Shown in pieces: positions 1 to 11,865 of a DNA stretch of 64,000 nucleotides. Position 1 is the first letter of the stretch, and each line of letters starts with the position of its first letter. The position numbers and the translations under genes were made by a program. The notes beneath the pieces are model-generated. The model was not told the DNA's origin. It saw only the letters and a program-made list of their open reading frames with translations, and made no database searches. Source of the stretch: Anaeramoeba flamelloides (taxonomy: Eukaryota > Metamonada > Anaeramoebidae); the NCBI GenBank assembly GCA_027625915.1, contig JANTQA010000015.1:7903001-7967000 (forward strand), given 5' to 3'.

Positions 1-722
1 AAAGGGTAGTGTGAAATAGCCCTTCTTTTGGATAACAAAATTCAAATAGCAAAAAAAAAATTTTCATTGGATCTCATTAACAAAAAATTCAACAAAGAAA
101 AATAAGTTTAAAAGGTTTCTCAATTTCGAACAAATCCAAAATGTAAAAAACAAAATTCATCTTTTCTCATTTTCTATTTCCAAATGATTAAATTTCTTTA
201 ATTTAGAACAAATTGCTTTCTTGAAGTTCGCAATCAATTTAATTCTATTTATTCTGGTTTGTGGTTATTTTGTAACCCTCTAAATTTGACCAAGTATGTT
301 TTAGGTATCATTCAATCGATAAAAATATTTCATTTGAAAAATGAAAAAAAAGAAAAAAAAATCACCAAGATCTCAAAAAGCACCAAAGAGAGACACTTCA
401 AAACTGACATAGTTGTTTTCAAAATTGTAATTCATAACCATTCTAATTGGAATTGAGTGTATCTCTTTAGCGATTTTTTCTAAAAATGTACTCATTTTTG
501 GTTGTTGATTTTTGGAGATCGATGGTACATCGTAAGTTGGTTGGTTTTTGATTGGTTGAAGGTACTCATAAAAATTACTAAAAAGTTTTTTTCCATATCA
601 GAATAAAAAATTTCACCGTAATGACTAGACCCTTAAGGAAACTTATTTGGTAAAATAAAAAAAAATTCTCAAAGTATCTCAAATAAAATTTAAATGAAAA
701 ATGGTTGAAAAAATAAAAAATG

Positions 723-1237
723 TAAACCATCTTTCATAATAATTGACACATTAAAAATCAAATTTTAAATAAAAATATTTTTAATAATTGAAGTTATCTA
801 TTATAATATAAAAATTTCGATTTTAATATTCAATACTATACTCAAGAGATATTTATTTTTTGTCTAAAAATAAATGAAAGAAAAATAAAAAAAACTGTTA
901 AAAAAATTGGGACATTTATTTTGAAAGAAGCATTACATGAAAAATAGAAAATTTAAAAAAGTAAAAAAAAACCCTTTATCGATTCTCCTTCCATTTGAAT
1001 AACTAAATCTAATCTCTTTTTTATATTTGAAACCAAAATTTTCATTAATTCATCTGTTACTTCTTTCCAATTTTTCATTTTCATTTTCCATTTTAACAAA
1101 ACACTTTTGAAAAAATAAAAAAGAGAAAAAATGATTTATTTGTAAACTTTTCATTAAGAGATGGAAAACCTAAAACGATACAAAAGCAATTCATTATTCA
1201 AATGTAAGATGGGCCATTTATTATGAAATTTAGTTTA
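723..1237. repeat. TIR element family R1, copy 1 (carries short minus-strand ORF)
   Basis: About 515 bp, repeated at 20362-20870 and 43696-44210 in the same orientation. The ends are imperfect inverted repeats: the left end reads roughly TAAACYAYCTTTCATAATAA, and the reverse complement of the right end reads TAAACTAAATTTCATAATAA. The outermost bases at both ends can be read as a TA target duplication. On the minus strand, about 30 codons around 975-1075 match the other copies (WKEVTDEL ... RLDLVIQMEGESI). Copy 1 differs from the others by scattered substitutions. The size and ends fit a non-autonomous (MITE-like) DNA transposon; the family assignment is inference. Confidence 0.7.
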
Positions 1238-3139
1238 AAATACTTGCCATCAAACCCCAAGTCAATAAATGTATAAAACAGGCTTTTTATCAGAATTTAA
1301 CCCCCTTTTGAATTCTTCTAATCTTTAAAATTTTTTATTAATTTTGATCATTATTTTTAAAACCAACAATTAATATTTTTATCATTGTGAAAAAAATTTG
1401 GTCCATTAAAAAAAAAAATATTTCAGACGAAATTTTTATAAAGTTTTTTTAAAAAAAAAATATTAGTTAAATGATTTTTGATCAAAGAAAAATTTTAAGA
1501 ACAAATCTTACATTTAGGAAAAATTAAAGCCATTTTAAATAGTAATTTTAAAAAAAAATATTATTTTATTTCATTTTGAGCCTTTCAAATTATTTTGGAA
1601 GGCTAAAAGAACAAAAATTGATTTTTAATACCAAGCTTTACTAAAAATAATATAATTATTTAAGGGTAAATATTAAAATATATTAATTCAAACAGATATT
1701 TATAATTTTTAGATAAATTTGATTTATCATGTTTAATCTTACATATTCCTTTCAACCAAATTGAAACAAATAATATTCCAAAAATAGATATTTTTTCAAA
1801 ATAGTTTGATTTCCACTAATTTTTTACAATTAAAACTTCAAAATTAGGAAATATGAAGATTTTAAAACCATTTAAAGTCCAAAAATCACCATAGAATGAA
1901 TCTTAATTTAAAATAACTTTTTCATTTTTAGTTGACAAAACAATAAATTATTAACTTGAAATTGGAACGTAATCTAATAAAAAAATAATATTAACCTTTT
2001 GAGTCAAGTGTGAAATTATAAAACTATTTTTGTATTATTAGTCTTCCAAAGTAATTTGAAAGATTAAAAATGCATCGAGATAACAGTTTTTTTTTTTGAA
2101 AATTATTTTTGATAGTAACTATGGTTTTACTTAAATTTAAGAATTTTTCATAAAATAATACCTTGATAAAAAGCCATTCTGTTAATATTTACTATTTAAA
2201 AAAACCAAAAAAAAAATTTGACTAACCCAATTTTTTTTAATGAACCTTTTTTTTTTCAAAATTGCTATCTTTCATCAAAAAAAGTCAATTTTTTTAAAAG
2301 TAAATATTTTTTGTAGTTAAAATATAAATTTTAAAAACATTAAATTTGATATTAAAATAATTTTAAATTAATTAAAGTTTGTATTCCAATTCAAAGATTG
2401 TCGAAACACTAATATCTATGAATATTTATTAGATATATTTGAAACTTAATTTAGGTTTCCACAAAAAAAAAAAAAAAATCACAGGTTTATTTAACAATAA
2501 TAGAATAAAAGGGGGGTAAATTCTCATTTTTTCTTCATAATTCTTTCACACTTTTATTCAAATAAATTCAAAAAAAAATATTTTTCCAAATTAAAATGAA
2601 GAAAAAAACAATTGTATTTCATTACAATGGGTATGATTACATGTGGAAAATAATTAATAATTTATATTTGGTGTGCCAATATTAATTATTTTGGGGTTTC
2701 TATTTTCAAAAAAGTGATGAATAAAAAAGGGTAATATTTTTGGCTGTGAATTACTAAATAAAAAAAGAATTGGAATTCCAGTGAGAAATAATTTTTCCAC
2801 AGCTTATTCTGCCCAAATACTGTATTTTAAAATACAAAATCGATTTTTTCAAATTGGAGATTTATAATTTCCTCCACAACTCAAGTTGCCTTCGTAAATT
2901 TTTTTAAAACAAAATTCACAGCCAAAATTAAAATTGGAACAAACACCGATGAAAAATATTATTTTTTTTTTTTTTTTTTTTAATTGTGTTGAGATTTAAA
3001 CGGATTTTTTTTCCTTATATGAAAGGATTTTTTTTTCAAAAATTCTTTGTTTTTTTTTATATATCTTGACACATATTGGTAATTTTTTTTGTTTTTGCAT
3101 TGTAAACTATTTTACAGTCAAAGGGTTTTTATTTTTAAT

Positions 3140-3290
3140 GGTTGAATTACACGTTTTTAAAGATTTTTAGCATAGATATTAGAAGAAAAAAATTTATTAT
3201 TGAAATTTCAAAATTGAAATCATTTTTTCACATTTTTTTTTTTCATTTTTTTCTGATTTTTTTTTTTTCACTTATAATTCATTTGTAAAA
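3140..3290. repeat. Short dispersed repeat, similar to 16360-16510
   Basis: Both sites share a run beginning CATAGATATTAGAAGAAAAA or a close variant, followed by similar text and a T-rich tail. No ends or coding content can be recognised. It may be a fragment of an old element. Confidence 0.4.
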
Positions 3291-4187
3291 ATTTTTTTTT
3301 ATTATAAGATCTAATAGTCAATTGGTAAAAACTCGTTATTTTAAATTTATTGAAACAACGAAAATAATTGAAGAATAATACTTTGATTTTTATTGGAATT
3401 TTATTTGGATCTTTCAACAGAATATCATAATAAACATTTTTGTTTTTCGAAATGGGGTACTAATAATTTGGAAGTTTCTATTTTTAAGAAGATCTATTGA
3501 GTTATTAGTTTTATTTCGTACAGTTATTAACCCTTGCTTGATTTTTTATTATTCCGCTTATTTCTTATTTAATTTTCAAGAGTCCATTTATGTAAAATAT
3601 TTGATATTTGAAAAAAATCTTGGGCCCCTTTGACTGAAACAGAGTTTATATATATAAACCCCAATTCTTAAAATTTTAACACACCAAAATTTTATTTGTT
3701 AAAAAAAAAAACTTATTTAATGAATTCAAGAATATTTATCAAATTAGAAGCATTTACTAATTGAAATATTAACACTTGTTAATAAATCACAATACCCACA
3801 AAACAATAAATAAATAATTATCAATACAAATAAATCATGGGTGTGTTAAAAATTTTGGAGATGGGCAAAACAAAAAAAAATACATTAGTAAATTTGTAAA
3901 AATTAAATTAGGATTATTGATCGATCAAATGGTTAGATACTACCAACTAATTTAATTTGAGTTCTTTCATTTATAACAACTCAACTTTAACTTAAAACCA
4001 ATTTTTGATAAAAAAAATGATCCAACGAAACAAATCACGTAATTAAAACAATGAAATGAAAACAAAAAATAAAAGATGAAAAAATGATTTTCATATTTTA
4101 CAAAAATGAAAATTATTTCCAATTCCAATGAAATTGTATTATTTTGATTGTTTGGAACGTTTTAGCTGTGTGAAAATTTTTGAATTT

Positions 4188-4294
<107 letters not shown>

Positions 4295-4761
4295 AGTGTT
4301 TAAGAATCTATGTCAAAAGTCTATAATATTAGTATTAAAATAACATAAATTTTTAGAAATAATTACTTATTTTTTCTTATAGTTTAACTTTTATCATGAT
4401 TTTAAAATAAAAAAGTCAAAATTAATTGATTTTTTTCAATTCAAAAAATTTAAAAGTATGGAATATAAAATTACTTTAAAAAATAAGATATATATACTTA
4501 TTTTTTAATTGGAAATTTATGAATTATTTACATGTTGAAAATGATTGATGATTTAAAATACTTTCCGATTGTAATTAAAACAATTTTTATTTTTTTTTAA
4601 TATGTAGGGAGCAATTTGGATTTAGTAATGTGATAAATTCATGATATGTTTTTTATCAATTTTTTAAAAGTAAATTTTGTGGATTGATTTTTTTTTCTTT
4701 ACAATTATCTCGTAATTATTTTTTATTGATTTTTTTTTATTTCAAATAAAAAACTATTTTA

Positions 4762-4958
4762 CAGTCAGTTTCACTTTTAAGGCACAAACTTTCTACGAAA
4801 TTTAAGGCACAAAAAAAATCTCAAATTAAAGCACAAAATTCACATTCTAGTAAAAATAAATTGTCAAAAAAAATATTACAAATTTTGTGCCTTAATTTGA
4901 AATTTTATTGTGCCTTAAATTTCGTAGAAAGTTTGTGCTTTAAAAGTGAAACTGACTG
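4762..4958. mobile_element. Foldback MITE, CAGTCAGT family, copy A
   Basis: A 197-bp palindrome whose two halves are near-perfect inverted repeats over about 85 bp each. It begins CAGTCAGTTTCACTTTTAAG, ends with the complement (...ACTGACTG), and is flanked by TA on both sides. Two more copies lie at 22227-22418 and 24011-24208. A TA duplication with CAGT-type ends is characteristic of Tc1/mariner-derived MITEs. No transposase of that type is seen in this window. Confidence 0.85.
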
Positions 4959-5759
4959 TATTAGGCTGTAATATTTGTGTTAGTGAAATAATAAACAAAA
5001 TGCTGAATTTCAACTTTTCAAAAATGGAAAAAAGGGATCAAACTTAAAAAAAATTCAATTCGTTTCTGAAAAATAGAATTAAAGTGAGTTGGGTTTCGAA
5101 ATAATAATCTTACTTTTAATTCTTTTTCCAATTCCAAGATATTGTAAAAAAGTCTAGAATTTGCTAAAGCATTTGAATTCAAATTTGAAAAAAAAATTTT
5201 TTTTTGATAAAATTTCACTTAAAAAGAAAATAATTAATCACATGGTTTCCTTTTTATGACAGTTTGTGTCAGGTGGTGGGATTTTGATAACCTAATGTGG
5301 ATTAAAAATATTTAAGAAATGGAAAGAAAATTTTTTATTTGTTAATGAGGCATTCACCCAAACATGTATAAAAAGTGATTTCTTTATATTTTTAGTTTTT
5401 TTTACAAATTTTGTCATTTTTCAAATAATTCTCAATTTTTCTAATTCACCCAGACAGCCCGGTTTCTTGTATAAAAACAAGATTCCTAATAGCAAAAAAT
5501 CCAATTTAACAATAGAATAATATATCTTTGAGGAAGAAGCAGAAATTTAAAAGTAGAAAATAATTTTCAGAAATAAAAAAACATTAACTATCCCTAACAT
5601 TATTATATGATAATTATATTGCTTTATTTTTGATATTTTATACCTCGATTTTGTTGACGAGAAGCCTGTTTGTTGCGTCGTATTGGAAAAGTAAAATATT
5701 TTTTTAAAAAATGACAAAATTTGTAAAAAAATTTAAAATATTTAGAAATCACTTTTTGC

Positions 5760-7430
5760 ATATCACAAGCATGAAAAAATAAAATTGAAAAAAATGGTTA
5801 GACAAAACTACAGCTTCAATTATCCTTTCAACCTTGTTAATTTAGTTTATTTATAATACAACCATTTTTCTATTTCTTAAAAAAAATTGAGACTATTGTA
5901 TTAATTGTTGTTAATAGCACTACAATTTTTCAAAAGTATCTAGTCTAGAAAAATGGTCTATTTGTGGGTAAAAATTTTAAATAGATGCATTAATTTATTT
6001 ATTTTAAATTCAACTTTCTGATATTTTTTTGAATAGAAAATAAGTAATCGTTTTAAAAAAACTCTACTTATCTAAAAAAATCAAATACCGAAAAAAATTA
6101 ATGATGATAAAAATTAAAAAAAAAAAACAACAAAGGTGTCGTAGAGTGCCTAGATTTTTTTTTTTTTTTTGAAATAAACAGAAATTTTCTTAAATTTTCT
6201 ATTTATTTAAAAGATTAAAAAAAAACAACGGGAATGTTCTAGGCTTACCAAAATTCAAAAGAATTTACTAAAATCTTTGATTTTTCTCCACTTTTTTTAA
6301 ATTCTGAAAAACCTAACGAAAATTTTCCGTAGAGTGCGGTCAAGTGCCTAGGTTTTGATCAGATTTTCTGTTTTATTTGTGAATTTTTCTAGGTTTTTTT
6401 GAGGTTTTATATTTTATTTGTGAAGTATTCTAGGTGTTTTTTTACTTTTTGAAATAAACAGAAAATTTAAATAAATTTTCGGTTTATTTCAAAAAGTAAA
6501 AAAAAACTAATGGGCAATCTATTGATTTTCCAAATAAATAGAATACTCAAAAAAAAACATTGAGAAAATCAATATATTTTGGAAATAAATAGAAAACTCA
6601 AAAAAAATTAACGAAAATCTATTGATTTTCTAAATAAATCGAAAAATCAAAAAAAAATAACGAAATTCTATTGATTTTATAAATAAAACAGAAAACTCTA
6701 GAAAATATAACGTGTTTTCCCATTATTCAGAAGAATGATGAAAATCTTTAATTTTGCTCAATTATATTAAACACTGGAAAAGCTAACGGTGTTATTTTTT
6801 TTTTTTACTTTTTGAAATAAACCAAAAATAAAGAAAATTTTCAGTTTATTTCAAAAATTAAAAAAATATTTAACGGGGGTGTCATTCAAGTGCTGTAGAG
6901 TGCCTCGGTTTTTTTTTACTTTTTGAAATAAACCGTAAATTTATTTAAATCTTCTGTTTATTTAAAAAATTAAAAAAAACCTAACGGGAGTGTCCTAGGT
7001 TTTCCAAAATTCAAAAGAATTGAACAAAATCTTTGATTTTTCTCTATTCTTTTAAATTCTGGAAAATCTAACGGAAAATCAAATAAAAAATATTTTTTCC
7101 AATTTAAAAGAACAAAAAATTCTTTAATAGTCCAAATAATTGATTTCCTATTTGAAAGGTATTTATTTGAAATAAAATGACCTCTTAGCTGTGAAAAAAA
7201 AAAAAAAATTTTCAAATTTTTTACTATAAAATTGAAAAAAAATTACTGAAAATTGGATTTTCCAACTTAAATTGTAAAATGTCTCAAAAAAATAATTTTT
7301 GATCAAAGATCTTTTATTATCTAATAGTGTTTAAAATAATTGAAGTTATTAAAAAGGGTAAAATTTGCAAATATCTACTTTTTTTTTCAATAAAAATTGT
7401 TTCATGATTGTGATGTGTAAAGTTATGTGC
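5760..7430. repeat. Large dispersed repeat R5, copy 1, with internal hairpin array
   Basis: The left part (about 5760-6100) and right part (about 7240-7430) match 25440-26560 and 37980-39000 in the same order and orientation. The middle is expanded here. It contains at least four short palindromes (near 6156-6218, 6436-6509, 6793-6868 and 6908-6981) built from TTACTTTTTGAAATAAACMG and its complement, plus tandem variants of a unit reading like ATTGATTTTCYAAATAAA. The words GTAGAGTGCCTAGG and CCTAACGG recur at the hairpin borders. No coding content was recognised. Confidence 0.6.
6436..6509. repeat. Hairpin-forming palindrome (family HP)
   Basis: The left arm (GTTTTTTTACTTTTTGAAAT...) pairs almost perfectly with the right arm (...ATTTCAAAAAGTAAAAAAAA) around an A/T loop of a few bases. 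Related hairpins occur near 6156, 6793, 6908, 26076, 29405, 38508 and 53424. The compact palindrome and wide dispersal suggest a very small mobile or fold-prone unit, often found inside R5. Confidence 0.6.
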
Positions 7431-8315
7431 TTCATAAATAACAAAGTAAAAATTTTTCTTCCTTTTATTCATTTTTCCTTTTTTTAAATCGAGTTGCGAA
7501 AAATTTCATGTAATTTTTGATCTCTATTTCAAATGGGAAAACAAATGATAAAGTTAAATTTTTTTCTCTTTTATACAAAAAATAACCAGTAAATTCATAA
7601 AAAAACTCTTTTACAATCACTTATCACTGAACTTAAGAATAGTATTTTAGACAAAAAAACAGGTGTGGTATATACAATAATTGTGGTCTTGATTTAATTC
7701 TGTTGTTTAACTATACTAAATAAAAATTTTCATAATCACTTTTCGAAAATTCTAACTCAGAACTATTAGATTCACATTAAAAAAATACAATTTTAGCTCG
7801 AAAGATTCATATGGAAGTCCCAGTATGATATCTTAATTTAATTGTATAATGGACTGTAAAGATGTTGGATTTTTTCTGATGATTGTTAGAAATATTAACA
7901 ATAAACTTTAATGATAAAATGCTCCTTTGTTAATTCGAAAAAAGTGGGTTTACTGTTATCAAAATAATATGTTCCCAAACCCTATAATCCAGGTTTCAAC
8001 ATATAACCCATGCTTTTTTTTCTTCTTGTTACCAGACAACATCCAATCATTCCTCTTTAGTATACGTAAGTTCAAATAAATTTTAAATTTAATTTTCTTG
8101 GTATTGGAGGTATATTTTACATTATAAAGGGAATTTTTTTAGGTTTTTTTGGGGCATTCTCATTTTTTTTTTTGAAATTGATTTTTTTTGATACATTCAA
8201 GTTGTGGAAAAAAGTGAAACAAAATTTTCCATTGGGAACATTAAAAGAAGGTGAAAACAAAAAGTAAAATAAATAAAAAGAAGAAACCAATTAATTTCAA
8301 ATAATAATCCATTAT

Positions 8316-8682
8316 AAACTCCATTTCACTCAAAGTTGCCCAGCAAAAAATGAAAAAGTCACTTTATTTTTAAGAATCAACCAAACTTAGATTGTTTAGA
8401 AATGCGAGAAATAATAAAATTCTTATAAGAGTCCATAATTATAAAAGAAACCACTGAACAAACCATAAATTTCAAAAAAAAAAAAAATGTTAAAAAATTT
8501 TTTGGGCCCCATTCATTGGAACTTCTCGTGCAAAATTCTCAATTTCTTTAGGAAATTAAAATCGTTGATAATAAGATTTTTTACTTGTAAGTGTTTGAAT
8601 TTTAAAAGAAAATACAAAGCTTAACTCTTCTTAATGTTTATTTTTTTTTTCAAACATTTTTTTTTTCAAAGTTAATTTTTAA

Positions 8683-8714
<32 letters not shown>

Positions 8715-8880
8715 AAAAAAGCAAAAATCAAAAAAAAAAAAACAAAATTTTACAAAATGAGAAAAAATGATTTTGATCTAAAAATTGAAAATTTTAGTTT
8801 GATAAGAGTAATGAATTAAACTCATAGAATGGCTTCCATTTCTTCAATAGAACTGGGCCCCTTTGACTGAAAAAGAGTTT
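8316..8880. mobile_element. GGGCCC-ended TIR element (R3), copy 1
   Basis: 565 bp with about 28-bp imperfect terminal inverted repeats. The left end begins AAACTCCATTTCACTCAAAG, and the right end reads CTGGGCCCCTTTGACTGAAA then AAGAGTTT. The outer bases are flanked by T and A, consistent with a TA target. A second complete copy is at 51099-51666, internally in the opposite orientation. Degenerate partial copies are near 58440-58590 and 58760-59060, and a solo end is near 3622-3650. The interior is A/T-rich with an A-run cluster around 8680-8740 and no ORF, so the element is non-autonomous. Confidence 0.8.
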
Positions 8881-8884
8881 ATTA

Positions 8885-10100
8885 CTGATAAATTCAAATA
8901 AATATCTGAAAATTTTTACTTCATTTTCCATTTTTCAAATTTTTTTCTTAAAGCTTCGAAGAAAGTATTTTAATCTTTTAAAAGCTAAAAACTTTGTAAA
9001 ATGGGTTTCACTTTAAACGATTCTTTCTCTTGAGTTGTTTGAAAAGTTGAGATATGATATTACAGAAAGGGAAATTGAATTAAAAATTCTATTAAATCTA
9101 TTTGAATTTATCAGTATTTTCAATCAACACAACAAACAAAATTTAAATCTATTTTTATTTATCGAAATTGTTGTTGTGTTTTTGGAGATCTCAAAAATAG
9201 TCAATTTTTTGAATAAATTTTGAAATAATTGATCATTCTCAGAAAAAACCCAACCATAAAATAGTAGTAAAAAAACTGTTATTACGTGAATACTTCATTT
9301 TATCTTTATTTATTTATTTAATCTTTTTTTAATGGATCTTACTTTTCTTTTCATTAGTACTGTTAATTCTAAAATAAAAAGATTAAAATTTTCATTCAGC
9401 TTTTGAAATAAAAATTCACCTGAATATCATAAAAAACAAAATAAAATATCAAAATTCCCCAATTCTAAAAAAGGCTAATTAACAATTTAAGCTGTTTTTT
9501 AGAATTAAAAATTTGAAATTTTACTTGATTTTAAACTCTTTTTTTAGGAAAACTGATTGAAAATTAGATTCGTTTTATTTTACAACAAATAGTAATATTA
9601 ATGTTCCCAATTAAAACCCGTGTTTCACTTTTTTTCCGAATAAGGTAAAACAAAAATTTACTCTATTTTTCGACATTATTTTTCCAATTTGATCATTCAT
9701 TTTTAGAATTTATTTTTTATAATAATAGAACTTTAAAAAACCAACACCATATTTCCACAGGGTTTTTTACCAGTTTCTTTGATGGGTTGATGTATTAGGT
9801 CTTCTATATCAAAAATACGCACTTTTTATTTTGAAACACAGATTAAACTTTTTGGCACGTATTCTTTTGACAACAGTCCTGATAAATTCAAATAAATATC
9901 TGAAAATTTTTTATTTCATTTTCCTTTTTCAAATTTTTTTACTCTAGCTTTGAATACAGCATTCTATTGGCTTAAATGTGTAAAGAAACCTTTATAAAAT
10001 AGTTGATCCTTCAAAAGACTCTTTCTCTGGAGATGTTTTAAAAGTTGAGTTCCAATTAGGATGACAAAAATGTAAAATTGAATGAAAAATTTTATAACAT
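8885..10100. repeat. Direct repeat pair: 8885-9130 and 9878-10100
   Basis: Both segments start with CTGATAAATTCAAATAAATA or an equivalent and stay similar for about 220 bases, each passing through a TTTCTCT-rich stretch and an AAAAGTTGAG word. The first copy begins immediately after the R3 element. The short open frame at 9035-9223 lies in this repeat and is not considered a gene. Confidence 0.5.
9340..9600. repeat. Dispersed repeat R9, copy 1 (second copy 54040-54310)
   Basis: Shared landmarks in the same order are TACTGTTAATT, AATTTTCATTCAG, CCCCAATTCTAAA, AATTAAAAATTTGAAATKTT and ACAACAAATAGTA-like text. Divergence is substantial. There is no coding content. Confidence 0.45.
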
Positions 10101-11865
10101 ATATCCAAATTTAAAAGTATAAAAAAAAAAATACGCTATCTCAAAAAAGAGATTGTTAAATTCTCTGAAAAGAGTGTTCTCTACATCAAGCCAAACCAAT
10201 CTTTAAATAATTTCTATTTTCAAAGATGTTATTTAATAAAAAATAGTACCTTAGCTTTTTCAAACATGTTAATTCAAAAAAAAAATGTCCAACAAATAGA
10301 AATTGTTAAATAGACAACTTCACTAGAGTTACAGCGAATTGGGGGAGCAAAAGAAACAAAATTTTCAATCAACTTTTTGAAAGAAAAAAAAAATTCAACA
10401 GAATATAACAATTATCAAAGTCAGTAATTCTCAAAGATAAATAACTGAAATAATAAGTTTGGAAAATTAAAGAGTTTCTGTTTTGAGTTGGATAACCCAA
10501 AAGTTTCTGGTCTGATGAAAAGAAAATTTGTTTTTTTTAATACTTATATAAACCACATTTTGATTTCAATCAGCCAGTAATGAATGGTCTTGTGCTTTAG
10601 ATTCTCAAAAAGGTCAAATACAAAATTTCTTCAAAAATGATTACAAGGTTATTTTCAAAAAAAAAATATAACTCTCCCAAGAAATTGAAAAAAAATTTTT
10701 CTACAAACTCTGACTAAAATGTCCTTATTTTTCATTTACACTGTAAGAAAAATGACTCTTATGCCTGGGGATTTCAAACGAATTTATAATCTCAAGGTTG
10801 GAGTAAAAGTTGAGAGTTAATTGATTCTAACATTGCGTGCTGTGCTTTTAGGTATGAGAACACTTTAAAAATGGGAAAGCTTTATGTTTTAGTAATATTC
10901 TTTTGATTGAATTGAAAAAAACAATTTCCTTTTTCAGATCAGCTCAAAAAAATTACCTTTGAGGAGGAATTATCTTTACTCTTGAAACTCCAATCTTTGT
11001 GAGTAAAAAAATTGTGTTTATTTTCCAATAAACTTCATATAATAATTTACATTCTTTTTGGTTAATCGTTTAGTGTCGTCATTTAATTTGAAATTAATTG
11101 TTCTTAATTTTGTGTAAAGTCATTTCATCACATTTCCTCAAAAATTTGATTTAAATTTTACTTTTTTCTTAAAAACCAAATTAATTTTAATTTTTAACTA
11201 TTTGAACAGTTTCAAATTCTTAACTAAATTTTTAACAATGACAAAAGGAGTGGCTGAAATAGTTTCAAATCATTAGTTCTCTCAAAATTCAAAATTGGTT
11301 GCTTTAGAATTTACAAAAAGAAATTTGGAAAAATAATTTTGAGTATTAAGCAATTTTTAAAAAAAATTTTTACCAATATTATGGTTGAGTGTGGTTCATG
11401 AAGTAAATTATATGAACAATTTCAATTTAATTGAAAAGTATTTTTAATAGTGTTAAATTATTTGCATTCTTTGTGAATTTCTATCCAACAAAGGTTCACC
11501 ATAATCAAGTTGAATTTTAATTTCTGAATTCTCTTTACACTGTAGTTTTCTTATGAATTATGAAATTTGCAGAGGATGAAAACTTTCTGATTTCAGTTCT
11601 GAATTTGATTTTTTCAATTTCTAAAGCAATTATTCAACACCCCCTATTCCCTAAAAAGGATATACTTTTGATCTAATTCAAAGATAATTATTTTTGAAGA
11701 GAAATATTTAAGAAATTTTCCAAACTTGTAAAATCATAATTTTTTTTTTTTCTTTAATTTTTCATAATTTAATATTTTTTAAATTAAATCTAGAGACTTA
11801 TTAGTCAACCTTTCTTTCTACTTATATTGTATTGATTTTTTTTTTTTAAAAAAAACAAATTTCAC

